Assembly (NCBI RefSeq): GCF_008831285.2
Contig: NC_045150.1
Span: forward strand, 5,408,001 to 5,468,000
DNA length: 60,000 nt
Reading direction: 5' to 3'
Source of the DNA: Nymphaea colorata
Lineage: Eukaryota > Streptophyta > Magnoliopsida > Nymphaeales > Nymphaeaceae
The position numbers and the translations under genes were made by a program. Every line of letters begins with the position of its first letter. The first letter of the stretch is position 1. The notes below the pieces were generated by a model. The model was not told where the DNA came from. It worked only from the letters and a program-made list of their open reading frames with translations, and did not search any database. Below are positions 47,901 through 59,530 of the stretch, in pieces.

Positions 47901-48985
47901 TGATCAACATAGAGATGTTTCTACATCAATGTCTACACCCCATATATATTGATAAATTTACAAATCAATAAAACACCATATATATCTAAAAGAAACAACA
48001 AGGAGCAGCAAATGACAATTTACCTATATAATCAACCAAAAACCACCTTTACTTTTGTTTCTTTGGCTCCCACATAGTTTGTGGTAAAGATGGACCAATG
48101 CAGTTGTGCGCCACATTTAGTTGTCAACTACATCAAGGTCTTCAATGAATTAGATATAGTTTGTATGAATGCTTTCCAAAGATTTCAGTGAATAGATAGT
48201 TGCTAAAGAAGCACATTTATGTCTATTCATTTCTTGAAAACCCAGCACTTTCTATCTATGTTTCATGTAGTTATATTGCATACTCCAACCACTGGTGATG
48301 CACGAACTTAAGGCATGTCATGCGGTAGACATCCTCAAGTGTGATTGTCATTTCGAAGTCTTCAAACTAGAACATGGTAGTATATGGGTTTCAACATTAG
48401 CATAGAATACGAACATGTGTGGGAATCCACGGGTAGCGGTTCTCTGTTAGGAATTTCTCTGAAATTCGTGGCTCTTAAATGATTCTTTTAGAGCTTCAGT
48501 ATCTCTAAGTACCATTTACTATGATACGCTAGTTGCACTACTGCAGAACCTACTTTTTTGGTCTCCATATGAAAAAAAAAAATTTACAGGAAGAGGCATG
48601 GTTGTCCAAGTAAAAGAGGAGCCCAGGGTTGGGTTCCCTAAGAGTATGTGCCAAGGGAATCGATTACTATTGAGCTTCTCTCTCCTCGTGAAAGAGACTT
48701 CGAGCAGACTGGGCGTTATGCTAGTGCTTGGTGCCCGGCTGGGACGGGCGCCACATACAAAACAACATGTGAAAGGAGTGTGCAACCTCGGCGACGACCA
48801 GAAGAGATACGCCTTTCCGAGAATGGACCCTCCAGCGGAAAATAGGACGCACAGAATATTTGTGGTGAACAGGTGGAACCCATCTCTGGAAAGAGAGGTA
48901 GAGACATTCTTTAAAATCCCTATTTGGGTAAGACTACCCCACCTAGCAACCCTTCGTCAGATTATTAATAGTATTGTAACAACTT
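47901..48985. other. Intergenic, probably decayed transposon DNA
   Basis: No protein domain was recognised. The 48590-48985 stretch is GC-richer with an open frame of 129 codons at 48598-48987 but no family match; it probably belongs to the LTR that ends at 49126. Confidence 0.4.
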
Positions 48986-49140
48986 GATCCCTGGTCCGAT
49001 GGATCCCAACCCACCCGTTAGCAGTGTTAGTTTCAGTTCGAAAAAGACTAAAAGCCAAGACTATTATAGGGCAGTTTGAGATCCTTCAAACCAATGACCA
49101 AGTCTGGTGTAAGTCGGGTCGTTACAGTGGTATCAGAGCA
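48986..49140 (+). mobile_element. LTR 3' end with primer-binding site
   Basis: An LTR-like block ends GGGTCGTTACA at 49126, one base before TGGTATCAGAGCA (49128-49140), a perfect initiator Met-tRNA primer site. TGGTATCAGAGCATGGTT after a TTACA end is common in Ty3/gypsy elements of plants, but no internal domain remains to prove the class. The sequence is cut off by the LINE remnant soon after. Confidence 0.6.
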
Positions 49141-49289
49141 TGGTTCAACAATCGAACATGAGGTTTCACACACATGGATGCATGTGCCTTAAGGACAGTA
49201 GATTGTAACATCCCAAAATTTTAATCATGTATCTAAAATTGTGAGAGATCATGAGAGACTTATGATGAGAGTTGTTAAGTGGTTGATTG

Positions 49290-50270
49290 TCATTGTTCTT
49301 AACTTTTCTTGGGATGAAACTGAAACTGTTAGGGTTAAGATTGAGATCCGTTGGACCAAAGACCCGAGCCCAGCCTTGTACTCTTATGGGTGATTTCAAC
49401 TACCTGCATACTGTAGGAGATAAAGCTAGACCGTTGACGAATCAGAAATCTTGTGACATGTTAACTCTCTCAACTTTGGTTGCAATCTGACTATACTGGA
49501 AGATTCCATGAGGCACTTCATGTGGTCAAATAAAAGATCCAGCATGGAAAGAATCTTTCGTAGGCATGATTGATACATGCTTAATTCCCCTTGGATGGAT
49601 GTGTTTGTAAGTTGTAACAGTTTGGAGGTTCATCTCAGAACTATTTCAGACCGCCACATGTAGATGTAGATGATGACTACTCTTAATTCTCTAAACATCT
49701 ATTATGGTAAAAGACTTTTCAAAATTATGCTTTTCTGGAGAATGAAAGAGACCTGACGACGCATTGTTATTGAGAAATGGAGACATCGTTCTAGGAATAT
49801 CTGATGAGAAGGGTCCTTGGCAAACTCGACTTGTTCGCAAAGAGTTGGCAGCATAGAATAGATTACACTTTGGTAATATACTTAGTAAGATCACCCTTTT
49901 AATTATAGAGCTTGATGTAGTTCAGTTGACTGCACCTCATGAGGTGAGGACCATCACATCCATGCATGTTCGCAAGAAGGTGCCTCTAAACCAGAAATTA
50001 TCGCTTGATCGCCCTTTGTAATGTTTTTTACAAGTTTATTACCAAAATCATGGCCAATAAAACGAGGCCAATTCTTGCTCGCCTAGAAATGTGCATTTAC
50101 GAAGGACTGCAGAATTAGGGATAACATCATGAGTCTATACAAGGTTTGTGTCAACTTCATTACTCCTTAATCAATTTAAAGGTCGACCTCTTCAAGGCTT
50201 ATGATTGATTGATCTAAGATTTTCTCCACGTATCTCTTTTGATTTCACCTTACATGGATGCATATATATC
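49290..50270 (+). mobile_element. L1-type LINE remnant: endonuclease and start of reverse transcriptase
   Basis: At about 49384-49400 the frame reads LMGDFN, the catalytic GDFN of the AP-endonuclease domain. Near 49510-49640 SNKRSSMERIF, then NSPWMDVF, then HLRTISD follow, matching the end of that domain. Near 50010-50080 RPIALCNVFYKF-TKIMAN can be read across a stop, and at 50182-50205 VDLFKAYD, both conserved in L1 reverse transcriptase. Stops and frameshifts are frequent and the central RT is lost. Confidence 0.7.
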
Positions 50271-50282
50271 TCTTTTAATTTC

Positions 50283-50430
50283 ACCTGGGCAAAATTTTAA
50301 CAGAAATAGAAAATTTTCAAAATTTTTATATATATTAAACTAAAAATTTTTATATTTACATATAAAATTTAAAAAAATTTAAAATCTGAGGGGGAGCCAA
50401 GGCCCCTGCCGCAACCAACAATGTGCCTTC
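50283..50430 (+). repeat. Dispersed GGGGCC-AAATTTT repeat, copy 3
   Basis: ACCTGGGCAAAATTTTAAC, an AT-only middle, then AAATCTGAGGGGGAGCCAAG and GGCCCCTGCC. Closest to the 30066 copy. Confidence 0.5.
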
Positions 50431-51657
50431 TGCAGGGCGGTGACACACACATATCAACTTCTGCCTTGGATTGGAGAAGCAAGGCTCAGTCTCTCCTTTC
50501 CCTAGTCCTAATTTTGGTGAATTGGAATATGATACAAGCCGCTGGGATAAGATCAGGTGACGTCTCCCTAATTTTGCAGGTTAACTTAATATTGAAGATG
50601 TACTTTCCGATTGTTTTATTTCTCTGTCCAGAGTTGGGGCCGATTTTGTATTAGTCTTCAACACCGTATTTTGACCTAACAGTGTTGTTGACGAATCTTT
50701 TATCTATAATTTTGTACATACTGTTTATTTTTGTTGAATAAAGGTTGGAAGACTTATACGCTTCCGCAGTCTTGCATTTGAACCAAGAGTACGTGGCATG
50801 CAGGGGGATGACCAACCATAGTGTATTAATAACGGTCATCGAACATTAAATTTTTGCCGTGCTAATCTTGAAGTGGGTTAGCGTGCCACTATGATTAATG
50901 ATGAAAATGTTCCTGATTAATAGAAAAAAAAAGTAAGAATAAAAAAGAAAATACAAAAAAAAAAAGTAAAAACTAAAAAGGACATTATTTTTTAAATAAT
51001 TACCGAAATGTCTTCATTTTCTTTTGGCTTATATATATAGATTCTGGCCTTTTGAACTTTTTCTGGCTTGTCTTTAAATCGCTTCATTCAATTACTCGCA
51101 TCTTCTGTAACACGATCCAAATGTTTGGAACAACAATGTGCAAAAACGTCGTGAGAATAATAAATGTAAATACAAAGAAAATTATACAGTTAGTCGTGTA
51201 AATCCAACAAAATTTGTAAAATTTTTCATGTTCGATCATTAAATCCCCACCACCGCCACAGGACCTTAGCGGCCCAAATCCCGCTCACCTCTCTCTCTCG
51301 CTATCCCTTTCTCTGTCTCCATCTCTTACCAGACTAGGGACCGAGGGCGGCAATGGTGAAATTGAATACTCATGCAACGCGTAAGATGCCTCGGTGACGG
51401 GAAGGAGCAAGTGGCTCGGCATTGTTTGCCTCGCCGACTAATCTGAGCATCGCATGAAGGCAGCCTGCACCTTTCGTAATTGCGATAATTACTGCAATTT
51501 CCTCCTGCAAGCATCTCGGGATTTTTCCATCAATTAATACGTCTTCCGGGGTGATTTACAGCTATCCTTTCTACCAATTCTTCAATTCCTTTGCTTCTCT
51601 CTCTCTCTCTCTCTCTCTTTTCTTAGGTTCACCTCTACCTTCCCCTCTTACCTTCTT
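50431..51657. other. Intergenic upstream of the GIR1-type gene
   Basis: No coding region is supported. A (CT)n run at 51597-51618 and pyrimidine-rich sequence precede the TATA box, as in many plant promoters. Confidence 0.45.
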
Positions 51658-51666
51658 TATATATAC
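51658..51666 (+). promoter_or_regulatory. TATA box of the GIR1-type gene
   Basis: TATATATAC after a long pyrimidine-rich stretch. A start of transcription about 30 bp downstream (near 51690) would give a leader that reaches the ATG at 52228 after removal of an intron ending CAG at 52191. Confidence 0.5.
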
Positions 51667-51889
51667 ACACGTCGATCTTTCCCCTGTTTGATAACAATTG
51701 AAGCCAGGCCTGACAGCTGAAAGCTCATTGAGTTCTTCCTTCGGCGCAGTTCTCTGGTTACTGTCGAGCTCTTAGGCACAATCTCTGTTTCTTCGCGCGT
51801 CGAATCCCCTTTACCTCTCGGTTGGCAGAGTCTCGTTGATCTCAAGGTTAACTTTCCTGCTCCCCTGTTCTTGCTCTTGTTATCCTTTA

Positions 51890-52231
51890 ATGTCTGTTGA
51901 TATGTTAACTGGGAGACCAGCTTTGGAACCAGGATTCTGGCCTTACCTGCAGTCCTTCTGTCCCAAGGAAGCCTCTCGTTTTGCCGCTGCAAAAGCAGCG
52001 CTCATGTTCGGAATTGAGGCAGATCAGTACTTCTACTGCTATTCATGAATTTTGAAACCACTCTGCCATCTTAATTTACAAACAAAATATTTTGTAATAT
52101 CCATGCACATACTTCTGTATGCATAAGGCCTATGATGTATTATGACCATGTTGATCTCCATCTTGTGCATGTATGGTGCTACTTTTTGCAGACGAGGGCA
52201 TTCTATAAACGTAGCCAGGACTGCGTTATGA
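51890..52231 (+). other. Possible upstream ORF (58 codons if spliced) overlapping the GIR1 start
   Basis: From ATG 51890 a coding-like frame reads MSVDMLTGRPALEPGFWPYL and on to GIEADQ. If a GT donor at 52027 is joined to the acceptor at 52191, the frame continues for 12 more codons and stops at TGA 52229-52231. That stop shares bases with the main ATG (ATGA at 52228-52231). Unspliced, it ends at 52048. Similarity to a known conserved upstream peptide was not recognised. The donor is weak, and an alternative donor at 51847 would bypass most of it. Confidence 0.3.
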
Positions 52232-52629
52232 AGGGGAAGGAAAAACATCGGAGGATGAAGCCCAGGTTGGAGCTCAAACTGAACTTGTCGCCGCCAAAGG
52301 ACTCCGGCAGCGACGACGACTCGCTTTTTTCCCTGCCATCATCGTCATCATCTTCCTACTTGTCGTCGTCGCCCTCGGGAACATCGGCAACATCATCGTG
52401 CATTTCGTCGGAGTTCAACTCGGAGAACCGGACTGTCCCGGAGGGAAACCAGAACCAAACACTGGGCGGCTTCAGCAGCCTGGAGGCGACCTCCATGGTC
52501 TTGGCTGGGTGCCGACGCTGCCTGATGTATGTCATGCTGTCTCATGCAGATCCCAGATGCCCAAGATGCAAGAACACCTGCCTGCTTGATTTCCAGCAAA
52601 AAATCAGTAACAAGACCAAGACTTTCTGA
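52228..52629 (+). CDS. GIR1: GIR1/GIR2-type transcriptional repressor with EAR motif (133 aa)
   Basis: ATG 52228 to TGA 52629 in one exon. Residues 14-20 are LELKLNL followed by SPP, an LxLxLxL EAR motif that recruits TOPLESS-type corepressors. The middle is Ser-rich and low-complexity (about 26-60). The conserved C-terminus reads SMVLAGCRRCLMYVMLS, then DPRCPRCKNTCLLDF, with Cys pairs at 95/98 and 111/114 that would form a small zinc-ribbon. This matches Arabidopsis GIR1 (At5g06270) and GIR2 (At3g11600), small nuclear proteins that bridge GLABRA2 and TOPLESS in root-hair repression. Length agrees with the family. The exon begins after the acceptor at 52189-52191 (TTTTTGCAG), so the 5' UTR is spliced. 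ATG 52228 is chosen because upstream ATGs in this frame at 52132-52141 lie in the intron. Which paralogue it represents is not certain. Confidence 0.88.
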   Translation: MKGKEKHRRMKPRLELKLNLSPPKDSGSDDDSLFSLPSSSSSSYLSSSPSGTSATSSCISSEFNSENRTVPEGNQNQTLGGFSSLEATSMVLAGCRRCLMYVMLSHADPRCPRCKNTCLLDFQQKISNKTKTF

Positions 52630-55530
52630 GCGGAAGACATCAAATTTGGAGACGCATTTTACGGGTTATTATATGTCATTGGTCACGGGAATAATATGCA
52701 AAATGGGTTGAGAATCTCAGATCATTTTCGTATCATAGCATCTCATATGGATGTCATTAGCAATGGGACTAGTTGCAGGTTTTAAATTTTTTCCTCTTTA
52801 TGATCATGTATTTCAGATTCTTCTGAGAGTTTGGCTGTAGTTTGGTAGCATTTTGGGCTGGGATATGTGACGAAACGAGAAGGTATGGGGTTTTGGCAGC
52901 TGGGGACAATTAAGGGAGTTGCTGTTCAGTATTGAGTTTCCACACGAACAATTTATTGCATGAGCCATAGAGTTGGTTGAGAAGAATGATTGAGTGTACT
53001 ACGTAAGATGGTAAATACCAATTTATTCCCACCTAGCACTCCTCCACTTGATAGACTTAGCTGAGATCGAGTTGTACGCACATCCCTGTGATACACTCGG
53101 AAAAAGAAAGAGAAAGAGGGTAGGGGTATTTTTAAAAATTTTTATAAAAAAATTAATACATTTCAAAGTTTTAACTCTTTTTGTCTTCCTAAAAAGCTTC
53201 TCATTTTTTAGTAGACAGGGGTATTTTGGTCATTACAGACCTCTATGTACAATTTTTTATGTACAGGTGCGTGGACATAACCCGTTTCCTTGCCATACAC
53301 TCAGTTTAGGAAGCTACCCTTTGCTTATAAATCAATGAAGTTCTTAAAAATCTTAATGACTACAGGGCAGTCTGAAATTTTCCACCTTTTCCCAAGTTTT
53401 TTTCTTGTCACCCAAATGCAACACTACCCACATATTTCTATAAGAATTGCCAAATAAGAGTTTAGAAAGAATAATCTCTAATTTCTTAAAATGGGAAATT
53501 AAGAAAGCAATCCGTAGCAATAATAAAGACAATGTACAGCTATGAAGAAATATTGCAGCTAATGTGTTTTTTTGGTCAATGAAAGTGTGCTTCAAACTCA
53601 TAAGCACAAGGGCCCAAAAATGGAAACTACTCCGAAGGTCCTGATGTTGCTTTCCCATGTTTTATGTTGGTAGCTAGAAAAATCTACAATACACAACGAT
53701 ATCGACTTTATATATGTAAATTAATACTCAGTTTCTACGTCTATTCTGTTCCAGTCGCAGGGAGTTTGCACGCCAAATTGGAAAGATTTCCGTGCACGTT
53801 TTCCCTTTGAATGGGGTAGCTTGGTTCTGTATCTTTCGTGCAAAGAATATTCAATGCCAAGGCTTGAAGCTATTAATGTCGGAAAAGGAGAGAGCGAGAT
53901 TAGTCGACGGAGGAATTTGACGGGTTTGAAGAAAAAAGAGGTACAAGATACTGATCTATCAAACAATGGGCGACCCATGGTTGTTCAGTATGGTTCACCA
54001 GTCAAAAACTAATCCTTGAATGACTGATCTCAACCACAAACGCCAAGATCAACTCCACAAGAGGAAGACGGAGAGAAAAAGACTTTTCTGTGGTTGCCTT
54101 GTAGCGAGGAAAATAAGTTTATGTCTCTTCTGTCCAATAATTTTGCTGATCTACCTCTGCAAGAATCAGTATATAAGCAATTTTGATGCTGCATTTTAAT
54201 TTAGTCGCAAAAAAGCGTGTTTTTTTTGAAAAAAATGCAAAAAAAATGCGATAAATAAATTAGCCGTGTAAAACTTTAAAAAACTCAGTTTTTTGAAAAA
54301 AAAAAGTTAAAATGAACGAAACGCCAAAAAATGTTTTTTTCATGTTTTGTTTCCTTTTTTCCTTTTATTCATTCTTTTTCACGTTCTTTAATGCCAAACT
54401 GTTTTTTTTTTTCATTTTCTAATTTTTATTTGTTCAAATCTACTCACTTATTTGATTTTTCTTCATGTTTAGTTTTTAAATTTTTAAAAAAGTTTACTGC
54501 ATTATTCTTATTTTTTTCATTTTTTTTTTTGAACTCATAAAAAAGTCTCGCCGTTTAAAACCCGACAAAATTTTTTTGTGACTATAAATTTTTAAACTAG
54601 AGATGCGTTCAACAATGCTGGAAAAAGAGTCACAATCAGCATTAAAGCTGCAACCACCGTTTGATGTCCCCAACAAAATAACAGTGAGGAAGCATTCTGC
54701 ATAGGTGGTGTTTGTTTTAATAGTGCAACATAGATATTGGCAACGTTATCTCTTCATCTAACAACGACACATGAGGTCAGTCAGTTAATCTAACAACAAC
54801 ATCTGCTTTTTCGTTCTAAAAATGCATGTGCGCATACTATCTAGTGCGTGAAAAAACTGAGTTAATGAATGTCTAAAATCCAATAAATCTGATTTTTAAG
54901 TTAATAAAAAGTTAATACTGAACCTGTGAAAGTAAAACGCAGCAAGAGAGAAGAAGGGAAGAAAAATGTTTTCTGTGGTTTGTTCGTGAGACCTACATCC
55001 AGAACGGCTCCTTACACTCCACATTCAACTGGTTGAGGGCCTCTACATAAATATTTCAACCAATCCTTCTTTTAATAGTTGCATAAGTTAAAGTACTTTC
55101 CTTCTCCGACCGTCTAATAGTTTGGTTTGGAACGGGTTATGTGCACACCCCTGCACACAGAGGTGTGCAATGACGAAAATATCTATCCTGACTAAGTGAA
55201 AAAACTAGCCCTTCTATAGGGATAAAAAAGCGATATGAAAAAATAAAAGTCTAAAAGTTACATTTTTTATAAAAAAATCTAAAAAATATCCCAACCACTC
55301 TTCTCTTTTTGCATCTGTGCATGTTTGTTGCATGCACCACCTCAATCTCCCAATTTGGCTTCCTTTTAGCTCTAAGAGGAGAATATTTTTCTCCTTTAAC
55401 TCTTGGGCTCAGCTCTACGCTTCTTGCCATCTTTATATGTCTTCATCACATTGGGATGCTAATGGTAGAGTGTTTCCTTTCACGGCTGTAAGAAACCCAG
55501 GCTCAAAGAGAAAAATGGTAGTCGGATGAA
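52630..55530. other. Intergenic; two inverted copies of one dispersed repeat
   Basis: The first 300-400 bp are probably GIR1 3' UTR. The stretch 53115-53290, read on the minus strand (ACGGGTTATGTCCACGCACC, then GAGGTCTGTAATGACCAAAAT), matches 55131-55300 on the plus strand (ACGGGTTATGTGCACACCCC, then GAGGTGTGCAATGACGAAAAT), and both fade into AT-rich sequence ending in TATCCC/TACCCC-like words. No gene was recognised between them. Long T and A runs occupy 54200-54560. Confidence 0.45.
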
Positions 55531-55828
55531 AAATGACTGAAAGGATAAAACAGGGCTCAGTAAAAATAGGGAGAAAGGTGCAGAACAAAATGAGCAAGAA
55601 GAATTCCGCGTGTTTTATTTCTCTATCAGAATGGGTATATATACAACTTGATAAATATCTTGTGCCACATGTACACAAGTTGTTACAATAGCTCAGTAAA
55701 ATATCTGTTAAATGTAAGGATCACAATTGATATGGAACGATTCTGAAGCATGCATAAAGTTAAATTGAAGCTTCTGGAGAATTCATTTGTATATGGATCA
55801 GAGTTTCATTTGGATATGAATCTCAACA
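55531..55828 (-). repeat. 3' LTR of the second copia element (left limit approximate)
   Basis: It starts TGTTGAGATTCATATCC at 55828, right after the polypurine tract TTTGAGGGGAG (about 55829-55839). It contains a TATATATACCC box (about 55628-55640) and AATAAAA. The end near 55531 is a guess, since the partner LTR is outside the window. Confidence 0.6.
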
Positions 55829-56207
55829 CTCCCCTCAAATTGATGTGGACACTGATTGTAGACCCAGTTTGCCAACAAACAATTGGAATTGTTTCTTTCC
55901 CAATGCTTTGGTGAAAATATCAGCCACTTGACTTGTTGAGGAAACATGTTCTACTACAATGATTCCTGTCTTGATGTAGTCAACGAACAAGGTGACAATT
56001 TTCAATATGCTTTGTATGTTCATAGAAGACTGGGTTAGTTGAAATATGTACAGCTGCCTTATTATCGGTAGATTTTGGCGGGTGTAATATGATTCACCTT
56101 GAGATCAGAAAGTAATGATTTGAGCCAAAAAAAAGTTCACATGAAACATCTGCCAAGGCTGGGTATTCAGCCTTAGCAGTTGATCTAGAAACTGTAGGCT
56201 GCTGTTT

Positions 56208-59200
56208 TTATGTCTTCCATGAAATCAAGTTTTGCCCAATATAAATGCAATAGCTTGTAATGGATCTTCTGGTCTCATGACATGCTCCCCAATTGGCATC
56301 ACAAAAGGCCTTTAACTGAATATCACAGCTAGATGACAACATAATGCACATACCTGGATTTTGTTTCAGGCCGCGAGCCACTCTCATAGCTGTAGCAAGA
56401 TGACTAGAGTGCGGCTTTTGTAGAAATCTACTGAGAGTATTAACGGAAAATAATAAAGCATGTCTTGATATGGTCAAGTAAATGAGTCTATTGACTAGGC
56501 GCTTATAGACTTTTGGGTCCTTTAAAACTTCTCCATCATGTTCAGAAAGGTAACTTTGCTGTTCCATGGGTGTTTCTGCTGGACGAGCATTGAGGCATCC
56601 GACTTCTTCTAAAATCTCCAAGCAGTATTTCTTTTGTGAAAGAAAAATTCCCTCCCAATGCCAAAAAAAATATTTCAGATCACCCAAGTCTTTCATGTGA
56701 AAAACAGAGTTAAGGTATTTCTTTAACCCATGCACAAAATCTCGGTCATTTCCTACAATGACTAGATCATCAACATAAACAAGAATGACACAGAAAATTT
56801 TACCTTTCTACTTGTTGAAGAAACATGTTCTCAGCTTTGGACTGCTTGAAACCATATTTTTCTAGTGCAACCAAGAACTTGTGAAACCAATTTCTGGGAG
56901 CCTGTCGTAACCCATAGAGAGACTTGTTCAATTTGCATACATGTGTCTCCCCTTTTTTTTTTCATTTCCGGGTGGCAATGCCATATAAATAGTCTCCTCT
57001 AAATCACCATGCAAAAAAGCGTTATGTACATCCATTTGTTGAAGGAGTCAATTTCTCTTGACTGCTGTTGATAAGAGACATCTTATTGTCACCATTTTAG
57101 CCACAGGTGCAAAAGTTTCATGAGAGTCTAACCCCTCTATTTGTGAATTTCCTTTAGCCACTAGACGTGCTTTGTGGCTTTGTGGCGTTCAACCTGTCCA
57201 TCAGCCATGTGTTTTGGTTTATACACCCATTGCAGCCAATGGGTGTCACTCCATTGAGACATGGAGTGAGCGTCTATGTAGCATTCTGCTCCAAGGCCCT
57301 TATCTCTACTGCCATGGCATCCTTCCAGCAAGAATATTGACTTGCTTCATCAAATGGGATTGGATCTGATTGCATAGAGATATTGACTAAGAAAGCACGG
57401 TGAGAGGGTGAGAATTTATTGGAGGATATAACATTGGATAATGGGCATTTAGTTGCTGACCTTACCCTTGAAGAAGCTTGAGTGGTGTAATTGAGAGATG
57501 CCATATTACAACAAAAATCCCTAAGTAACACCGAGGGACAAAGTGACGAGGCACAAATGGCTTGAACTTTCAGGCGATTGAATGTTTGGATCAATGTTTT
57601 AAGGTGGGCTTTGTTCGGTATGGTTGGAAGAATAAGAGCATTTAGATTTGGACTTCCACTAGAATGCTGGTGAGTCTCGATTTCATGGGATTCATGCTTC
57701 ACCTCAATTTGGTTGCTAGATTGTTCATCCCTCACTAGAGACTCATTATTTTCAAGCACATTATCAGCTAAGGGAAGTGGTACTACAACAAAATCCATTT
57801 TGCTTTGAGACTCATGATATAGAAATATTTTTTCTTGAAAAATAACATCCCTGCTATAAAACGATTTATTTGTTTCTAAATCATAAACCAAATAAACTTT
57901 TCTTCCGAACGGATATCCCAAAAATAAGCACCTATGTGCCCTTTTGTCAAATTTATCCTTAAGGTCTACTTTAGTAACAAACAATGACACCCAAATCCAT
58001 GTAAGTGTGAATATGAAGGTTTTCTTTGAAAAAGTTTTTCAAAGGAAGTCTTATTTCCAAGCAGGGCTGATGGTGTTCGATTTTTTTCAAGTAGGCAGCA
58101 GCCATGACACACTCTCCCCAAAATTTAATTGGGAGGTTAGCTCAAAATCTCAATGCTCATGCAACTGACAACAAATGGTGTTTTCTTTCAACAACACCAG
58201 TTTGCTGGGGAGTGTACACACAACTAAATTCATCGATTATTCTTCTTTCATGAAGCATCTCCTCTAGTTCATGAGAAAGAAATTCAAGACCATTATCGGA
58301 CCTGATGTTTTGAACTCTGGGTTCAAATTGACTTTCCCTAAACTCACATATTTCAGCAAATGTTTGGTCTCACTTTTATGTCTCATAAGAAGGACTCAAG
58401 TAGTTCTAGTGAAATCGTCCACTAAACTCAAGAAGTAATGAGCATCAGACAATGAGGATTGAGAATACGGTCCCCATACATCACAATACACAAGCTCAAA
58501 AGGTTTTGATGTTGAAATTTTGCTTGCATGAAAAGGAATCCTTGTTTGTTTTGCATAGCACACACTTCACATAGACAATCTGCAAATTTAATTTCATGAC
58601 AATATACAGAAAATAATTTTTTTCTAGATGAATAACGATGGCCTAATCTCAAATGCCACTGTCAACCATTGTCACATAAAATGGTTTTTGTAGTGGAAGA
58701 AAATATTTTTTTTTTCTTTTTATTTTGATTCAAAATTCATACCAGTGGTATTTACAGAATAGAAACAAGAAATTTAGGTTCTAAACTGATGTGAAGTACT
58801 ACTGATTTGATATTTGTGCTTGTTGAATCATATGCCAACGATGTAAAACAAGGACTCGAAATGCATTATAGGCCATCTCTAAGTTCACCAACTCCAATCC
58901 TCATCTTGGAGATCATGTCCTGTAGAAGACAAGTAGAGGAATTGAAAGTTAGCTTAAGGTTTGCTGATTTAGTTAATCGATTCACCGATAGGAGATTAAA
59001 CTTGAATGTAGGGACATACGTGACATTAACCAAAGTTAAATTACAAGATAATGATGCATGTCTCTTATGGGTAGCAAAGACAACTTTGTCATTAGGCAAT
59101 CTAATCAGAAATGGTACTTTGAGTTTAACAACATTAGGCAAGAAGGAAAGAATGGATGTCAAATGGTCACTGGCACCACTATCAATGACCTAGACGTCTC

Positions 59201-59530
59201 TTAAAGAAGTTGATATACCTGCAAAGTTCACACTGGCACCACTGTCAATGACCTAGACATCTCTTAAAGAAGTTGATATACCTGCAAAGTTCACATGAGA
59301 ATGAGAATGTTTTTCTTTAAGTAGCTGGACAAGTTGTTTATACTCCTCCACGGTGAATGAAGGAACAACATCTTTACTGAATTCGGTGTTGTGGTAGTAG
59401 AAACTTGAGTCGCATTGGTAATAGATGGAGCCAAAAACGTAGCCTCAGTATTCTTATCTTCACTAGCCAACTTATCCACCTGCACCTTATCTCCCATAGT
59501 TCTAGAATTTTTTCCATTATTTGGATACAT
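56208..59530 (-). pseudogene. Pol and gag-end remnants of the second copia element
   Basis: The recognisable open pieces are: 59530-59291 (after the zinc knuckle), 59162-58866 (protease and gag-pre-integrase, with NVTYVPTFKFNLLSVNRLTK), 58652-58428 (integrase zinc-binding), 57990-57274 (integrase C-terminus into the start of RT) and 56735-56208 (RT into RNase H). A further piece at 56023-55835 encodes the RNase H end. The RT palm catalytic region falls in the gap around 56740-56800, which still reads as VILVYVDDLVIV-like sequence on the minus strand. Many frame breaks exist; it is non-functional. Confidence 0.8.
59168..59293 (-). repeat. 63-bp in-frame tandem duplication over the copia protease active site
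   Basis: Units 59168-59230 and 59231-59293 differ at two bases. Each encodes, on the minus strand, NFAGISTSLRDV, a TAG stop, then VIDSGAS, so the catalytic DSG triad is present twice, 21 codons apart. The TAG replaces the Trp usual before the active site and is in both units, so the stop probably came first. Confidence 0.85.

Noticed and set aside
48598-48987. 129-codon plus-strand frame
   Set aside because: No recognisable domain, overlapping frames on both strands, and position just before an LTR end; probably non-coding LTR or transposon DNA.
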